Shown here piece by piece: positions 17,279 through 25,840 of a stretch of 64,000 nt of DNA (the first letter of the stretch is position 1; each line of letters starts with the position of its first letter). The stretch lies in the IMG/VR virus record IMGVR_UViG_3300046499_000680, positions 1-64,000 of that record; one strand, given 5' to 3'. Position numbers and translations under genes: made by a program. The DNA is from a virus. The notes under the pieces are model-generated. The model was given only the letters and a program-made list of their open reading frames with translations. It was not told the DNA's origin and made no database searches.

Positions 17279-17751
17279 TGACGGCGATGATGCAGAGGCT
17301 GGAGCGGTCGATGCGGGGGATCACCCTCGGCACGATCACCGACCTGAAGAAAGCCGAAGAACGAGCCGAAGCCGACGGCTTGATCGAGCGCGAGGAGCAG
17401 TACCAGATCGCGATCAGCGGGGTCGCCGAGGAGTTCCTGGACTGGCAGACGGTGGACATCAAATTCGGGACCGTCTTCGTGGACGCCACCGGCCAGCGCG
17501 ACTCCGAACTCACCCAGCCGCATTTCACCTACGGCGCCCAGATCGACTCGGGCACGCCGGTCGGAATCATGGCCTGCGTTCTCGAATGGAAGACGACCGC
17601 CCGAGGTGAAACCATCGGCTGCAAACTTGCGATCGGAGTTGCGGCTTCTGACCGGACGGTGAAGTTCAAGGGCAGCCTCCACGCGACCTTCCAGGGCTAC
17701 GGCCAGCCGCTGAATACCTTCATGGACGAGGACATAGGAACGGGGAGCTGA
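17278..17751 (+). CDS. Small tail-tip protein with beta-sandwich C-terminus
   Basis: 157 residues. A helical N-terminus (about 1-50, EERAEADGLIEREEQYQIA) is followed by a beta-rich domain (VDIKFGTVFVDATG, GIMACVLEWKTT, TVKFKGSLHATFQGYG). It lies between the hub and large tail-fibre genes, so it is probably a fibre adaptor or trimeric tip component. The 3' part (17632 onwards) contains GGAGTTGCGGCTT, a diverged relative of the genome-wide element. Confidence 0.45.
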   Translation: MTAMMQRLERSMRGITLGTITDLKKAEERAEADGLIEREEQYQIAISGVAEEFLDWQTVDIKFGTVFVDATGQRDSELTQPHFTYGAQIDSGTPVGIMACVLEWKTTARGETIGCKLAIGVAASDRTVKFKGSLHATFQGYGQPLNTFMDEDIGTGS

Positions 17752-17752
17752 G

Positions 17753-19288
17753 ATGCGCAAGACGACCTTCGCGGGGCTGACCATGCTGGAACCGGGCGAG
17801 GGCCTGGACACCGACAACGGGGCCTTCATCGAACGGGATCGCGAAACGATCGACCACTTCCTCCAGCTCGGGGCCAAACTGCACCGGCACAACGGGAGGG
17901 CCGGGCTGGGCAACCCCCAGCAGGCCGCCAGCGGCTTCGTCATCGCCTCCGGTGGCACGATCGCCTCGAACTTGACGATCTCCCTCGGATACACGCTGGA
18001 AGACGCCAGCGGCGGGGAGACCATGCTGTCGCCGCTGGCGGTGGTCTCGACGGCCTCCCCGATGAACATCCCGACGGCGGCGCCGAGCGCGGCCATCGAC
18101 TACACGGGCGGCTCGCTGCTGGTGGACACCTACTACTACGCGACCACCTGGATCGACGGCGACGGCGGTGAGACCCCCTCGGGTCCGGCGGTCAGCGTCG
18201 AACGGGCGCCGGGCTTCGCCAGCGGCCAGGTAAAACTGAGCAATCTGACCTACGGGATGGTGGCGGCGGGCGCGGTGGGCTGGCGGCTGTTCCGGGCCAA
18301 GGGCGGCGGCACCTACGACCTGCTGACGACCGGCGGCCTCGCCAACGACACCTTCACCGACGACGGGCTGACCGGCGTGGACTGCGACATCCATCCGCCG
18401 ACCGACTCCCAGAACACGACCAACCAGGTCAGCACGCTGGAAGTCAAACTCCCGCCCGCCGACGCCAACATGGCGAAAGCGACGAACATCAACCTCTACG
18501 CGAGCCTGACCGGCGACTTCAGCGAAGGGTCCTCGCTCGGCCAGTACCCGATCGCCAGCGCCGGGAACTCGACCACCTTCGCCGCCCTGAACCTCGCCGA
18601 CGTGACGCCGCCCGACGTGAACCTCTCGATCGGCGGCGCGAGCCTGATCGACCCCGACACCGAACTCCTCGACTGGCACTGGAAGCGTCCGGTCGCGGCC
18701 TCGGGGCTGCTCGGGTCCGGGACGCTCGGCGACGTGAAGCTGGCCGAGAACACCGGCTTCCTCTACGCCGTGTTGCTGCCCTCGGCATCCGCTGCCGTCG
18801 CATCCCAGTGGGTGCGGATCGCGAGCGCGGCTGCGGCCTCGGCGGCGACCTTCAACCTGAAAGCGAGCGGCGGGACCGAAAGCGTGCCCAACGTCGAAGA
18901 ACTGCGGTTCGTCGGTTCGGGCGGGATCACGGCCACCGTCACCAAACCCGCAACGGGAGTTGCGCTTATCACGCTGACCCAGGGCGCTCCAAAGCTCCGC
19001 GTCTTCGCCAGCGGCTCGGCTATCGCTCCGGTCGGCGCCACCGGGATCGAAAACTTTGAACTGTTCGGCTCCGGCGGCATCAACCTCAAAGAGGAAGAAG
19101 TCAGTCCAGGCAAGATCAAGCTCGTCATCGAAGGCCAGCAGGCCACGCTGAAGCAGGAGGGCATGGGCGTCCTGGTCCACGGCTCCAACGCGAGCGCGAC
19201 CCGACCTACCGCCTATCGCCAGTACACCTGGATCGGGAAAGTGAAACCGAACAACCTGGTCGAAAACGACATCTGGATCGAAGCCTAA
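17753..19288 (+). CDS. Minor tail protein / tail fibre 1
   Basis: 511 residues, almost entirely beta, rich in Gly/Ala/Ser/Thr. It contains an Ig/fibronectin-like region around residues 95-225 (DTYYYATTWIDGDGGETPSG, VGWRLFRAKGGGTYDLLTTGG) and a C-terminal repeated beta region. Such proteins form host-receptor-binding fibres at the tail tip. The next gene starts in the stop codon (TAATG). An exact CAACGGGAGTTG element lies in its 3' half at 18951. Confidence 0.6.
   Translation: MRKTTFAGLTMLEPGEGLDTDNGAFIERDRETIDHFLQLGAKLHRHNGRAGLGNPQQAASGFVIASGGTIASNLTISLGYTLEDASGGETMLSPLAVVSTASPMNIPTAAPSAAIDYTGGSLLVDTYYYATTWIDGDGGETPSGPAVSVERAPGFASGQVKLSNLTYGMVAAGAVGWRLFRAKGGGTYDLLTTGGLANDTFTDDGLTGVDCDIHPPTDSQNTTNQVSTLEVKLPPADANMAKATNINLYASLTGDFSEGSSLGQYPIASAGNSTTFAALNLADVTPPDVNLSIGGASLIDPDTELLDWHWKRPVAASGLLGSGTLGDVKLAENTGFLYAVLLPSASAAVASQWVRIASAAAASAATFNLKASGGTESVPNVEELRFVGSGGITATVTKPATGVALITLTQGAPKLRVFASGSAIAPVGATGIENFELFGSGGINLKEEEVSPGKIKLVIEGQQATLKQEGMGVLVHGSNASATRPTAYRQYTWIGKVKPNNLVENDIWIEA
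18951..18962 (+). repeat. CAACGGGAGTTG element, exact copy
   Basis: Perfect 14-base version GCAACGGGAGTTGC, encoding ATGV with gca-acg-gga-gtt. The upstream flank TCACCAAAC is shared with the copy at 24400. Confidence 0.75.
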
Positions 19289-20688
19289 TGGTCCGCAATC
19301 TCAACTGCAAAGGCTTCAGTCAGAACGCGAAACTCATCACCTCGATGGGGGGGATGGACGTGACCGGGGCGTCCTCCCTCGTCTTCCTGATGAAACCGGA
19401 AGAAGAAAGCCGCTTCTACCAGCGGCAGAACGGTGCCAACGGAACGCAGTTCGTAGTCGCAGAAAACGGCGGTGAAGGGAAACCCAGCATCCTTACCGGC
19501 GGTGGCACCGTGTTCTGCCCGACCAAATTGTATAAACGAAAAGAATGGGTGTTGCTGATCGTTCAGTTCCCCGGCGGGGCTGAAGCCAAACCGATCTTCC
19601 GGGCCTACGGCTTCGCCAGCAAAACCTGGACTCACGCCGAAGGTGCGACCAACCTCAAAGCCCCGAAAACGACGGCGGGCGGCGAAGTCATCTTCGGTAC
19701 CAGCAAAGAAGTCGGCGGCAACTTCAAGATCGCGGCCTTCGCCCAGTACGCCATCAGCTTCACCCAGGCCGAAGCCGAAGCCTTCTCCTCGATGGCGACC
19801 ATCGAAGCGATGGGGACGAAAAGCCCCGTCGCCTTCATCGACTTCGGCCAGCGCGAAGTCGCGCAGGGGATCAAGGACTGGTCCGGTAGCGGCGCGGCGC
19901 AGACCTCCCAGGAAAACAGCGAAGTGATCGAAGAAGCGCCGCCGATCTTCTTCTCGCCCAGGATGCAGATCACCTGGCTGATCGTTACCGACAGCCTCAA
20001 ACATGCCGCCCTGGAATCCTTCTTCACCGCGATCCCCTGGAACAACGGGGGCACCGGCACCTGGAGCGCGACCCTGGGCTGGGCGCCAGCCTCCTTCCTG
20101 AACTCGCCGACGATCGCCCAGGACCGGAGCGGCATCTACTTCAACACCACGACCTACACCGGCAGCGCGGCCGGGAATGCGGCGGCGGCCCTCCAGATCA
20201 GCACGAACATCGTGGCCGCAGAACGTACGCTCAACACCTGGATATTCCTCAACGCCAGCAAATCAACTCCGACGGGGTACCAGATCAGCGCGGTAGGTAC
20301 GAACCCGGCCGTCACCAGCACCTACGACATCTACATCAAAGAGTGGAACGAAGGCGTCGAAGTCAAATCGGTGAAAGTCGCCTCGCAGCTCATCGAACCG
20401 ACGGGTGAATTCGCCATCGCTGTTTTCGGCGGCGTCGTCTACGGCTTCATCAGGAAACTCTCCAGCTCTGACTGGGTGCAGGTCGCGGAATTCAGCTCGA
20501 CCACGTTCACTGAAGGCCGAGCTGGGATCGGCGGCAACGGGTCCAACCCGAAGGTCCTGAACTTCCGGGGGGCGAACCTCGACGGTCCCTCCGGTGCCGC
20601 TGGCAAAACGGTCCAGGTCCTGAAGGAAGGCGCCTTGGTCAAAGCCAAACGGTGGGTTCTGCGAAGCGGCGAACTTGTCAACGCCTGA
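19288..20688 (+). CDS. Tail fibre 2, concanavalin/laminin-G-like
   Basis: 466 residues. Two beta-sandwich modules (about 1-215 and 225-450) share the pattern of LamG/concanavalin-like lectin folds (SSLVFLMKPEEESRFYQRQ, ITWLIVTDSLKHAALESFF, FAIAVFGGVVYGFIRKL). Such modules bind surface sugars. It follows tail fibre 1 and overlaps the metalloprotease gene start (TGATG), so all three are probably assembled on the same tail tip. Confidence 0.55.
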   Translation: MVRNLNCKGFSQNAKLITSMGGMDVTGASSLVFLMKPEEESRFYQRQNGANGTQFVVAENGGEGKPSILTGGGTVFCPTKLYKRKEWVLLIVQFPGGAEAKPIFRAYGFASKTWTHAEGATNLKAPKTTAGGEVIFGTSKEVGGNFKIAAFAQYAISFTQAEAEAFSSMATIEAMGTKSPVAFIDFGQREVAQGIKDWSGSGAAQTSQENSEVIEEAPPIFFSPRMQITWLIVTDSLKHAALESFFTAIPWNNGGTGTWSATLGWAPASFLNSPTIAQDRSGIYFNTTTYTGSAAGNAAAALQISTNIVAAERTLNTWIFLNASKSTPTGYQISAVGTNPAVTSTYDIYIKEWNEGVEVKSVKVASQLIEPTGEFAIAVFGGVVYGFIRKLSSSDWVQVAEFSSTTFTEGRAGIGGNGSNPKVLNFRGANLDGPSGAAGKTVQVLKEGALVKAKRWVLRSGELVNA

Positions 20689-22151
20689 TGAAATACAACT
20701 TCACGAATGGCACCGACACGCAGAAAGAACAGTGGCGCCAGGCGGCCCACCGTTTGCTGCACCTGCCGTTCGATGAACTGCCTCTCAGCATCGAAGTCAC
20801 GTTTGTCCCGTCGAGCAGCCTGAACAAACAGACCACGCTGGCGGAGACCAACTGGTCCTACGGGTCCAGCTTCTCGACCACCGAAGTGCGCAACGACGCG
20901 CCCACCTTCGGCTCCCTTGCCAGCCTGAAGGCCGAGGCGGCGGCCCTGGGTCTCACCTGGTCAACGGAGAAGTTCTACGCCGAGACCTCCGTGCATGAGC
21001 TTGGGCACGCCGCATATGCAGCGCTGCCGGAAGACGCGCGGATCGCGATCGCCAAAATGTTCGGAGCCAAATCGGACGACATCGAAGAACTGTCGGCGCC
21101 GAGCAAATGGCAGAACCGGATCATCGAGGGTATCGCGGAGACCTTCAAGGAGGCGTTCCTGCCTGCTCGCCACCGTGTGTTTCCAAACCGTACGAATAAG
21201 AAGATCGCCTACAGCCGCTTCCCCGAATTCAGGAAACTGTTCCGCTCCTACGAAACGATGGACGGTGGCGAAGGCGGCGAAGGCGGCGGTGGGTGGAAAC
21301 CGCTGCCGAAAGCTGACACCGCGCGCATCGGCGACGACCTCCACAATGACCCCCTCGGCTTCGCCACCCCACGGGTCGGACTCTATGACCGCTATGAATG
21401 GGAAGGCAGCCCGATCGGCGGAGTACCGACCGAGCCGGTTCACTACATCTGGGGGTCACGGGCAAGCTCGAACTGGATGGGGCACGCCAACGAAAAACTC
21501 GAAGTGCGGCAGCCGATCGTGCCTCCCAACATGGCGTTCTTCGCCCCGACCGCTGAGTGGGCAGGAGGCTTCACCGAGGGGGAACCACCTGCATTCGGCT
21601 GGGTCAGTTGGAACGCTTGGCAGATGTCGGCCTTCATCGTGATCCGGGATGCCGCTGGCAAAGACTGGAGCATGGAAGTGTCACTCCAGATCATCCCCGA
21701 GGTCGAACAGAAACTCTTTGAATTCCAAACCGAACTGAAATGGTGGCTGGTTGGGCTGCGGAAGCTCCCGTTCCAGGAAACCCCCGAAACGTTGTACGGC
21801 TCCAGTGTCCTCTCGATCATCCTGGACGGTTGGGGGGTCAGCGGCGAGGAAATCTTCCAGGCATGGGAAGCCAAAGGGCAGACCATCACCCGCAACGAAG
21901 ACGGCAGCGACGTGTACTTCATGCGGGCTGGCGCGTTCTGCGCTTGCGGCAACGCAAACCTGCTGGCGCAGGTGCCGCCGCGCCGGACGATCGAAGCCGA
22001 GCCGCTGGAAGAAAACATGCTCGAACTCTGGGCGCGGCCCCTCGAAGCGACTGAAGAAGAAGGCACGAAAGTCAGCATGACCGCGCCCGGCGGATCGCTC
22101 GAACCGACCGGCTCCAAGAGCGGGCGCCACCTGCACCCAGTCGCCTCCTGA
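20688..22151 (+). CDS. Putative virion zinc metalloprotease (HELGH)
   Basis: 487 residues from the ATG overlapping the previous stop. Residues 103-107 form HELGH, a zincin HExxH motif, followed about 40 residues later by a helix IIEGIAETFKEAF that offers the third-ligand glutamate (Glu147 or Glu151), the gluzincin arrangement. The metalloprotease domain is roughly residues 15-185. It is followed by a Gly linker and a Trp-rich C-terminal module (about 230-470). As the last gene of the tail operon it is probably a virion component that degrades host surface protein or modifies the tail. An enzyme acting on the host after entry is an alternative. Confidence 0.6.
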   Translation: MKYNFTNGTDTQKEQWRQAAHRLLHLPFDELPLSIEVTFVPSSSLNKQTTLAETNWSYGSSFSTTEVRNDAPTFGSLASLKAEAAALGLTWSTEKFYAETSVHELGHAAYAALPEDARIAIAKMFGAKSDDIEELSAPSKWQNRIIEGIAETFKEAFLPARHRVFPNRTNKKIAYSRFPEFRKLFRSYETMDGGEGGEGGGGWKPLPKADTARIGDDLHNDPLGFATPRVGLYDRYEWEGSPIGGVPTEPVHYIWGSRASSNWMGHANEKLEVRQPIVPPNMAFFAPTAEWAGGFTEGEPPAFGWVSWNAWQMSAFIVIRDAAGKDWSMEVSLQIIPEVEQKLFEFQTELKWWLVGLRKLPFQETPETLYGSSVLSIILDGWGVSGEEIFQAWEAKGQTITRNEDGSDVYFMRAGAFCACGNANLLAQVPPRRTIEAEPLEENMLELWARPLEATEEEGTKVSMTAPGGSLEPTGSKSGRHLHPVAS

Positions 22152-22156
22152 ACGAC

Positions 22157-22182
22157 GAAGGGCCGCCTCTCGGCGGCCCTTC
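22157..22182. terminator. Perfect hairpin ending the late tail operon
   Basis: GAAGGGCCGCC-TCTC-GGCGGCCCTTC, eleven perfect pairs with a four-base loop, five bases after the metalloprotease stop. No clear T-tract follows, but the hairpin lies between converging genes and probably terminates both directions. Confidence 0.7.
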
Positions 22183-22204
22183 GATGCGGCGGGAGAGCGA
22201 GGGG

Positions 22205-22696
22205 CTACGCCGGGGGCGCGCCCTCCGGCGGGGTCTCGCCCTCGGGCGGGGTGCCCTCGGCGGGCGGGGTCTCCCCGGCGGGCGGCTCGCCACCTTCGGC
22301 GGGCGGGACCTCGCCGCCGCCCTCGGGCGGAGCGGGCGGCGCGGCGGCGGTCGCCAGCGCGGTCGCCACGTCGGTCACCTTGCTGGTGATACCGTCGATC
22401 TGCTCCTGCGTGATCTCTCCGGCGGTGAGCTGCGCTACCTCGTCCTTCAGGGCGGTCAGCTCGGCCACGGCCGCGCCCTCCGCCGCCGCGAGGGCGTCCA
22501 CCGCCGCTTCGAGTCCTTCGACGTTTGCCATCAGTCGGTTCACCTTTCTGTGCAGGGCGCCGAGGGACAGCAGGATCAGACGGACCTCGGGGCCAAGGTT
22601 GATCTCGATGTCGATCTCGATCTCCTCCAGCTCCTCCGACCGGCAACCCAACTGCTCCAGGATGCGCCTCTCGTTGTCGTTCATCCGGGGCACCAT
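22205..22696 (-). CDS. Minus-strand coiled-coil protein with Pro/Gly/Glu tail
   Basis: About 163 residues from the ATG at 22696 (MVPRMNDNE). It has a charged N-terminal helix (ELEEIEIDIEINLG), a coiled coil (VEGLEAAVDALAAAEGAAVAEL) and a C-terminal tail of repeated Pro/Glu/Gly units. ATGs at 22684 and 22531 are alternatives; the last has a good ribosome-binding site (GAAAGGTGA) and could give a shorter product. The gene converges on the tail operon and diverges from the replication genes. Function unknown; such short coiled-coil proteins are common in actinophages. Confidence 0.55.
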   Translation of the reverse strand: MVPRMNDNERRILEQLGCRSEELEEIEIDIEINLGPEVRLILLSLGALHRKVNRLMANVEGLEAAVDALAAAEGAAVAELTALKDEVAQLTAGEITQEQIDGITSKVTDVATALATAAAPPAPPEGGGEVPPAEGGEPPAGETPPAEGTPPEGETPPEGAPPA

Positions 22697-22816
22697 ACCC
22701 CCTCGCAGCGACGACGCGGTGAACAGCTTGTCGCGATTTGCGGGATCGAGCCTGGTGGCGTCGTGGGCGCCCGCTACTGTCGTCGGCCCAGACAGGCCCA
22801 GCGAAGGAGACAGGCG
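22697..22816 (+). promoter_or_regulatory. Divergent promoter region before the recombination genes
   Basis: 120 bases between divergent genes. On the + strand TACTGT at 22775-22780 is followed closely by TCGGCCCAGA, a sequence that also follows TAGGGT upstream of the 57951 operon. I infer that both are phage promoters with a shared early-transcribed sequence. No clear -35 is seen. Confidence 0.35.
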
Positions 22817-23881
22817 ATGGCAGATGCGGTGGATGCGACCCTTGAGCGGCGGATAGGCCAGGAGGGCAGCCGCTGGTACAACGCTCCTCCGACCGGCGCC
22901 GAACTCGCCAAGTGGTTCGAGGAGAACGTCCCGCTGCACGACGGTCTGGTGCCGAAACCTTACGTCCCCGGCGTGACGATGATCCCGGCGACGGAGAAAG
23001 CCAAGACCGTCACCGGCTGGCAGGGCAACACCCCGATCATCCAGCAGATCGAGAACCTGGTTTTCGTCCCGTACGCGAAGGTCGAGACCAGGGTGAAGTA
23101 TTTCCACGACCTCATGGCGAAGCACGACGACTGGCTGGGTGTGATCGAGCCGGTCGCCACCGAGAAACAGGTCGCCACCCTCCCGAAAGGCTTCTTCCGC
23201 TTCCAGGTGCAGACCGACAAGGGGGTCGTGAACTACGTCTGCTGCACCATGAAGGTCACCGTCTTCGACCGCGAGAGCGTAACCGTCAAGGAGAGGTTGA
23301 ACCCCAAGACCGGCGAGCTGGAACGTTGGCGCGACGGAAAGACGATCATCGACTCCGCCCCCGCCACCAAGATGATCGCCACCCTCGATCGCTGGGGCGC
23401 CGATGACTACTCGCTGATGAAGGCCGAGACCGGCGCCGTCGGCCGCGCGCTCGGAATGGCTGGGATGCTCGTCATCCCCGGCACCGGGATCGCGACCGCC
23501 GAGGACATGCAGGAGGCCAGCGCGGCGGAGGGCCGCTCGACCCCGGCGCTCCCGGAGGAGACCGGCGAGGCGGCCCAGGCGCCACCCGTCACCACCCAGG
23601 AGGCGGCCGACCGCGAGGCCCTGACCGACGCCCGCCAGGAAGCCGTGCTGCTCCTCAACACGATCAAAGAGGAGTTCCCGCCGCTGTTCGAGGGCTTCCT
23701 GGAGTGGGCGAAAGAGCGGAAAATCGGCGAGGTCGGCAAACTCGATGACCTGCGCATCCTGCGCGGCATCGTCACCAAAGCCGAGCGCGAGCTGGCGGAG
23801 GCTCGGGAGAAACGGGCCGCCGACGCCAAGGCCGAGGCGCCCACCGTGGAAACTCCGGCCGCCGACGCCGACCAGGGCTGA
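22817..23881 (+). CDS. Putative single-strand annealing protein (Erf/Rad52-like)
   Basis: 354 residues from ATG 22817, preceded by AAGGAGACAGGCG; upstream extension of the frame is shadow. The diagnostic segment is ETGAVGRALGMAGMLVIPG around residue 205, very like the ETSAIGRALxxxG block of phage annealing proteins. The N-terminal 190 residues are alpha/beta; the C-terminal third is a charged helical, low-complexity tail. It leads a cluster with RusA and a Cas4/RecB-like nuclease, fitting an annealing-protein/exonuclease recombination pair. Assignment rests on that motif and context. Confidence 0.55.
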   Translation: MADAVDATLERRIGQEGSRWYNAPPTGAELAKWFEENVPLHDGLVPKPYVPGVTMIPATEKAKTVTGWQGNTPIIQQIENLVFVPYAKVETRVKYFHDLMAKHDDWLGVIEPVATEKQVATLPKGFFRFQVQTDKGVVNYVCCTMKVTVFDRESVTVKERLNPKTGELERWRDGKTIIDSAPATKMIATLDRWGADDYSLMKAETGAVGRALGMAGMLVIPGTGIATAEDMQEASAAEGRSTPALPEETGEAAQAPPVTTQEAADREALTDARQEAVLLLNTIKEEFPPLFEGFLEWAKERKIGEVGKLDDLRILRGIVTKAERELAEAREKRAADAKAEAPTVETPAADADQG

Positions 23882-23887
23882 AACGGG

Positions 23888-23924
23888 AGAGGCCCGATGA
23901 CGAATGAAACGCCACCGGGCCTCT
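23888..23924 (+). promoter_or_regulatory. Conserved leader hairpin A
   Basis: AGAGGCCCG pairs perfectly with CGGGCCTCT around a 19-base loop containing GATGACGAATGAAACGC. A related sequence (GATGACGA, then AAACGC and GCCTC) occurs at 25900-25926 before the initiator gene. It may terminate the annealing-protein transcript or regulate RusA. Confidence 0.4.
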
Positions 23925-23982
23925 TGCAGAGCGCAGCCCGCGAAAGCTGCTGGTCGGATCGGAAAGCTATAGGTGCGTTCGG

Positions 23983-24477
23983 ATGAACTTTCGACTGGAG
24001 TTGGCCGAAACGCCGCCGAGCCTCAACCGCTTCGGCTCCGTCGGCGGCGGGACCTACTACCTCTACACCCGGCTGAAGAAGGAATGGCAGCAGACGCTCG
24101 GGGTCGCTCTGATGGCGGCCGGGGTGCCGCGCGGGATGGGGAAGGTCACGGCGACGGCGACGATGCGCTTCAGCACCCGCCGCAAGCGCGACGAGGGCAA
24201 CTTCCGCTTCATGCTGGAGAAGGTCCTGGGCGACACGCTGGTGAACGGCGGCTGGCTGGAGGACGACACCGAGGGCGCCTTCACGTTCGGCGCCGTCACC
24301 TTCGATCCCGAGGTGGGCGATCCGCTGACCATCATCGACCTGGTGGTCGAGTCGCCAGACGAGGCTCGGCAAGCAGCGGCTGCCGTATCACCAAACGCGC
24401 AACGGGAGTCGGGCGAAAAGCTATCGGCCCCATCAGCTTCGCCGGGCCGCCGCTGGCGCCGGAGGGTCAAGGGGTGA
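23983..24477 (+). CDS. rusA: RusA-family Holliday junction resolvase
   Basis: 164 residues. The family hallmark is present: PPSLNR near the N-terminus, then KRDEGNFRFMLEKVLGDTLVNG and WLEDDT, giving Asp70, Asn73, Lys80, Asp84 and Asp94/95 as the acidic magnesium-binding set of RusA endonucleases. The enzyme cuts four-way junctions during phage recombination and before packaging. The C-terminus (about 125-164) is a basic, probably disordered tail that overlaps the next gene by four bases. A one-mismatch copy of the genome-wide element lies in this tail-coding part. Confidence 0.75.
   Translation: MNFRLELAETPPSLNRFGSVGGGTYYLYTRLKKEWQQTLGVALMAAGVPRGMGKVTATATMRFSTRRKRDEGNFRFMLEKVLGDTLVNGGWLEDDTEGAFTFGAVTFDPEVGDPLTIIDLVVESPDEARQAAAAVSPNAQRESGEKLSAPSASPGRRWRRRVKG
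24400..24411 (+). repeat. CAACGGGAGTTG element, one mismatch
   Basis: CAACGGGAGTCG inside the 3' end of rusA. The flanks TCACCAAAC (upstream, shared with 18951) and GGGCGAA (downstream, shared with CAACCGGAGTCG at 26794) extend the similarity. Confidence 0.6.
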
Positions 24478-24686
24478 GCAGCTTGTTCCGCATCCCGGAG
24501 TTCGAGCCGCCGCCCGGCGAGCCGAGCTGGGCCGTGATCGGCGGCCTGGTCGCGGCGGCCGTCATCTGCGCGATCGTGATCCTGGTGGTCAGCGGCTGCG
24601 GCAGCCAGGACCCCTGCAAGGAACTGGTCGGCGTCATCAAGGGCATCCCGATCTTCCGCGACAAGCCCGGCTGCGTGGCGCCGTGA
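24474..24686 (+). CDS. Small membrane protein, possible lipoprotein
   Basis: 70 residues from a GTG overlapping the rusA stop (GTGA). A Pro/Glu-rich N-terminus is followed by one hydrophobic segment (AVIGGLVAAAVICAIVILVV) and SGCGS, which resembles a lipobox cysteine; a further cysteine pair (about residues 46 and 67) follows. The long charged stretch before the hydrophobic segment is atypical for a lipoprotein signal, so a simple single-span membrane protein is equally possible. It overlaps the nuclease gene by four bases. Role unknown. Confidence 0.55.
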   Translation: MSSLFRIPEFEPPPGEPSWAVIGGLVAAAVICAIVILVVSGCGSQDPCKELVGVIKGIPIFRDKPGCVAP

Positions 24687-25840
24687 AGATTCCGAGCAAC
24701 CAGGTCGGGATTTCCGACATCAACACCTACCGCGACTGCCCGGTCCGCTTCGAGTATGCGATCCGGCGCTGGACGGAGGGGTCCGAGCCGCCGGAGCGAA
24801 AGCACCCCGACATCATGTACGGCTCGGCGATCCACCACGCGATCCACCTCATGGAGGCCGAGGTCCTGCCGATGGAGGAGGCGGTGCAGCGGGCCTTTGA
24901 CGAGTTCGCGGGCTACCTCGATCCCGAAGACATGCGGCGGCTGGAGGACGACCTGGCGACCTACGTGCGCCGCGACTACAAAGGCGTCCGCACCATCGCC
25001 AACGAGACCGAAGTGCGGGTCCCGCTGTTCGTCGTCGGCGGCGAGACCATCCACTTCCGGGCGAAGCTCGATCGCGTCTACGAGCGCATCGCCCAGCCCG
25101 GCTCGTTCGTCCACATCGACTACAAGTCGTCCAAGTGGCGGAAGACGGAGCAGGAGGTCCACGAAGACATCCAGATGTGGGCCTACAACATGGCGATCTT
25201 CGAGTGGTGGCCGGAGTGTGATCGGTTGACGCAGGTGTACGACCAGCTCATGTACGGCGCCGTGCCGACGCGGAAGTCGGCGGCGCAGCGAGCGCAGATG
25301 AAAACCTGGCTGAAGCGTCAGGTTCGGGCGATCCTGAACAACACCAACCCCGAGCCGAAGTTCAACCAGTGGTGCCCTTACTGCGCGCTCCTCCCTGACT
25401 GCCCCGAGCCGAAGCGTACGGCGGAGTTTGCGGCAGCGCGGATCGCGGGCCTTGCACCGCCCGACCCGGAGAGCGGTAAGCTCGTCCTCGACCCCGACCT
25501 GATGGACGTATATGTATCCGAGCTTCCCGAACTCAAAACCGCAAAGAAAGCGATCGAGGAGTTCGAGAAGGCGGTCACCAAAGCCCTCCAGGACATGCCC
25601 GAGGCGGTCCGGGCCTACCACGGCTACCGGCTCAAAGGCGGCCGGAAAATGGACGCCTGGACTCCCGAGGCGATGCGGATTGCGCACGAAGCCCTCGGCG
25701 ATGATTTCTACGCCCTCGTCAAGATGACTAAGACGCGCGCGAAAGAGTACCTGGGGGGGGACAAGGAAAAGCTGGAGCAGTTGCTGAACCTCGCCGAAAA
25801 AGAGGCGGGTAAGCCCTCCCTGGAGAAGCTAGGTGAGTAG
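24683..25840 (+). CDS. Cas4/RecB-like PD-(D/E)XK exonuclease with Fe-S cysteines
   Basis: 385 residues. The nuclease core shows the motifs in order: GSAIHHAIHLMEAE (conserved His), FRAKLDRVYER (Asp), HIDYKSSKWRK (D-x-K) and EDIQMWAYNMA (Q-x3-Y). Cys19 in YRDCPVRF and the WCPYCALLPDC cluster form the four-cysteine iron-sulphur arrangement of Cas4 and AddB nucleases. The C-terminal 110 residues are helical. It probably resects DNA ends to feed the annealing protein encoded upstream. No CRISPR genes or arrays are nearby, so a role in spacer acquisition is not indicated. Confidence 0.75.
   Translation: MKIPSNQVGISDINTYRDCPVRFEYAIRRWTEGSEPPERKHPDIMYGSAIHHAIHLMEAEVLPMEEAVQRAFDEFAGYLDPEDMRRLEDDLATYVRRDYKGVRTIANETEVRVPLFVVGGETIHFRAKLDRVYERIAQPGSFVHIDYKSSKWRKTEQEVHEDIQMWAYNMAIFEWWPECDRLTQVYDQLMYGAVPTRKSAAQRAQMKTWLKRQVRAILNNTNPEPKFNQWCPYCALLPDCPEPKRTAEFAAARIAGLAPPDPESGKLVLDPDLMDVYVSELPELKTAKKAIEEFEKAVTKALQDMPEAVRAYHGYRLKGGRKMDAWTPEAMRIAHEALGDDFYALVKMTKTRAKEYLGGDKEKLEQLLNLAEKEAGKPSLEKLGE

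Noticed and set aside
22184-22816. N-terminal extension of the annealing protein
   Set aside because: The frame is open but reads as Arg/Gly-rich shadow of the minus-strand coiled-coil gene; ATG 22817 has a good ribosome-binding site.
24683-25840. CRISPR adaptation system based on the Cas4-like protein
   Set aside because: No cas1, cas2, other cas genes or repeat-spacer array are present; the nuclease fits the phage recombination cluster.
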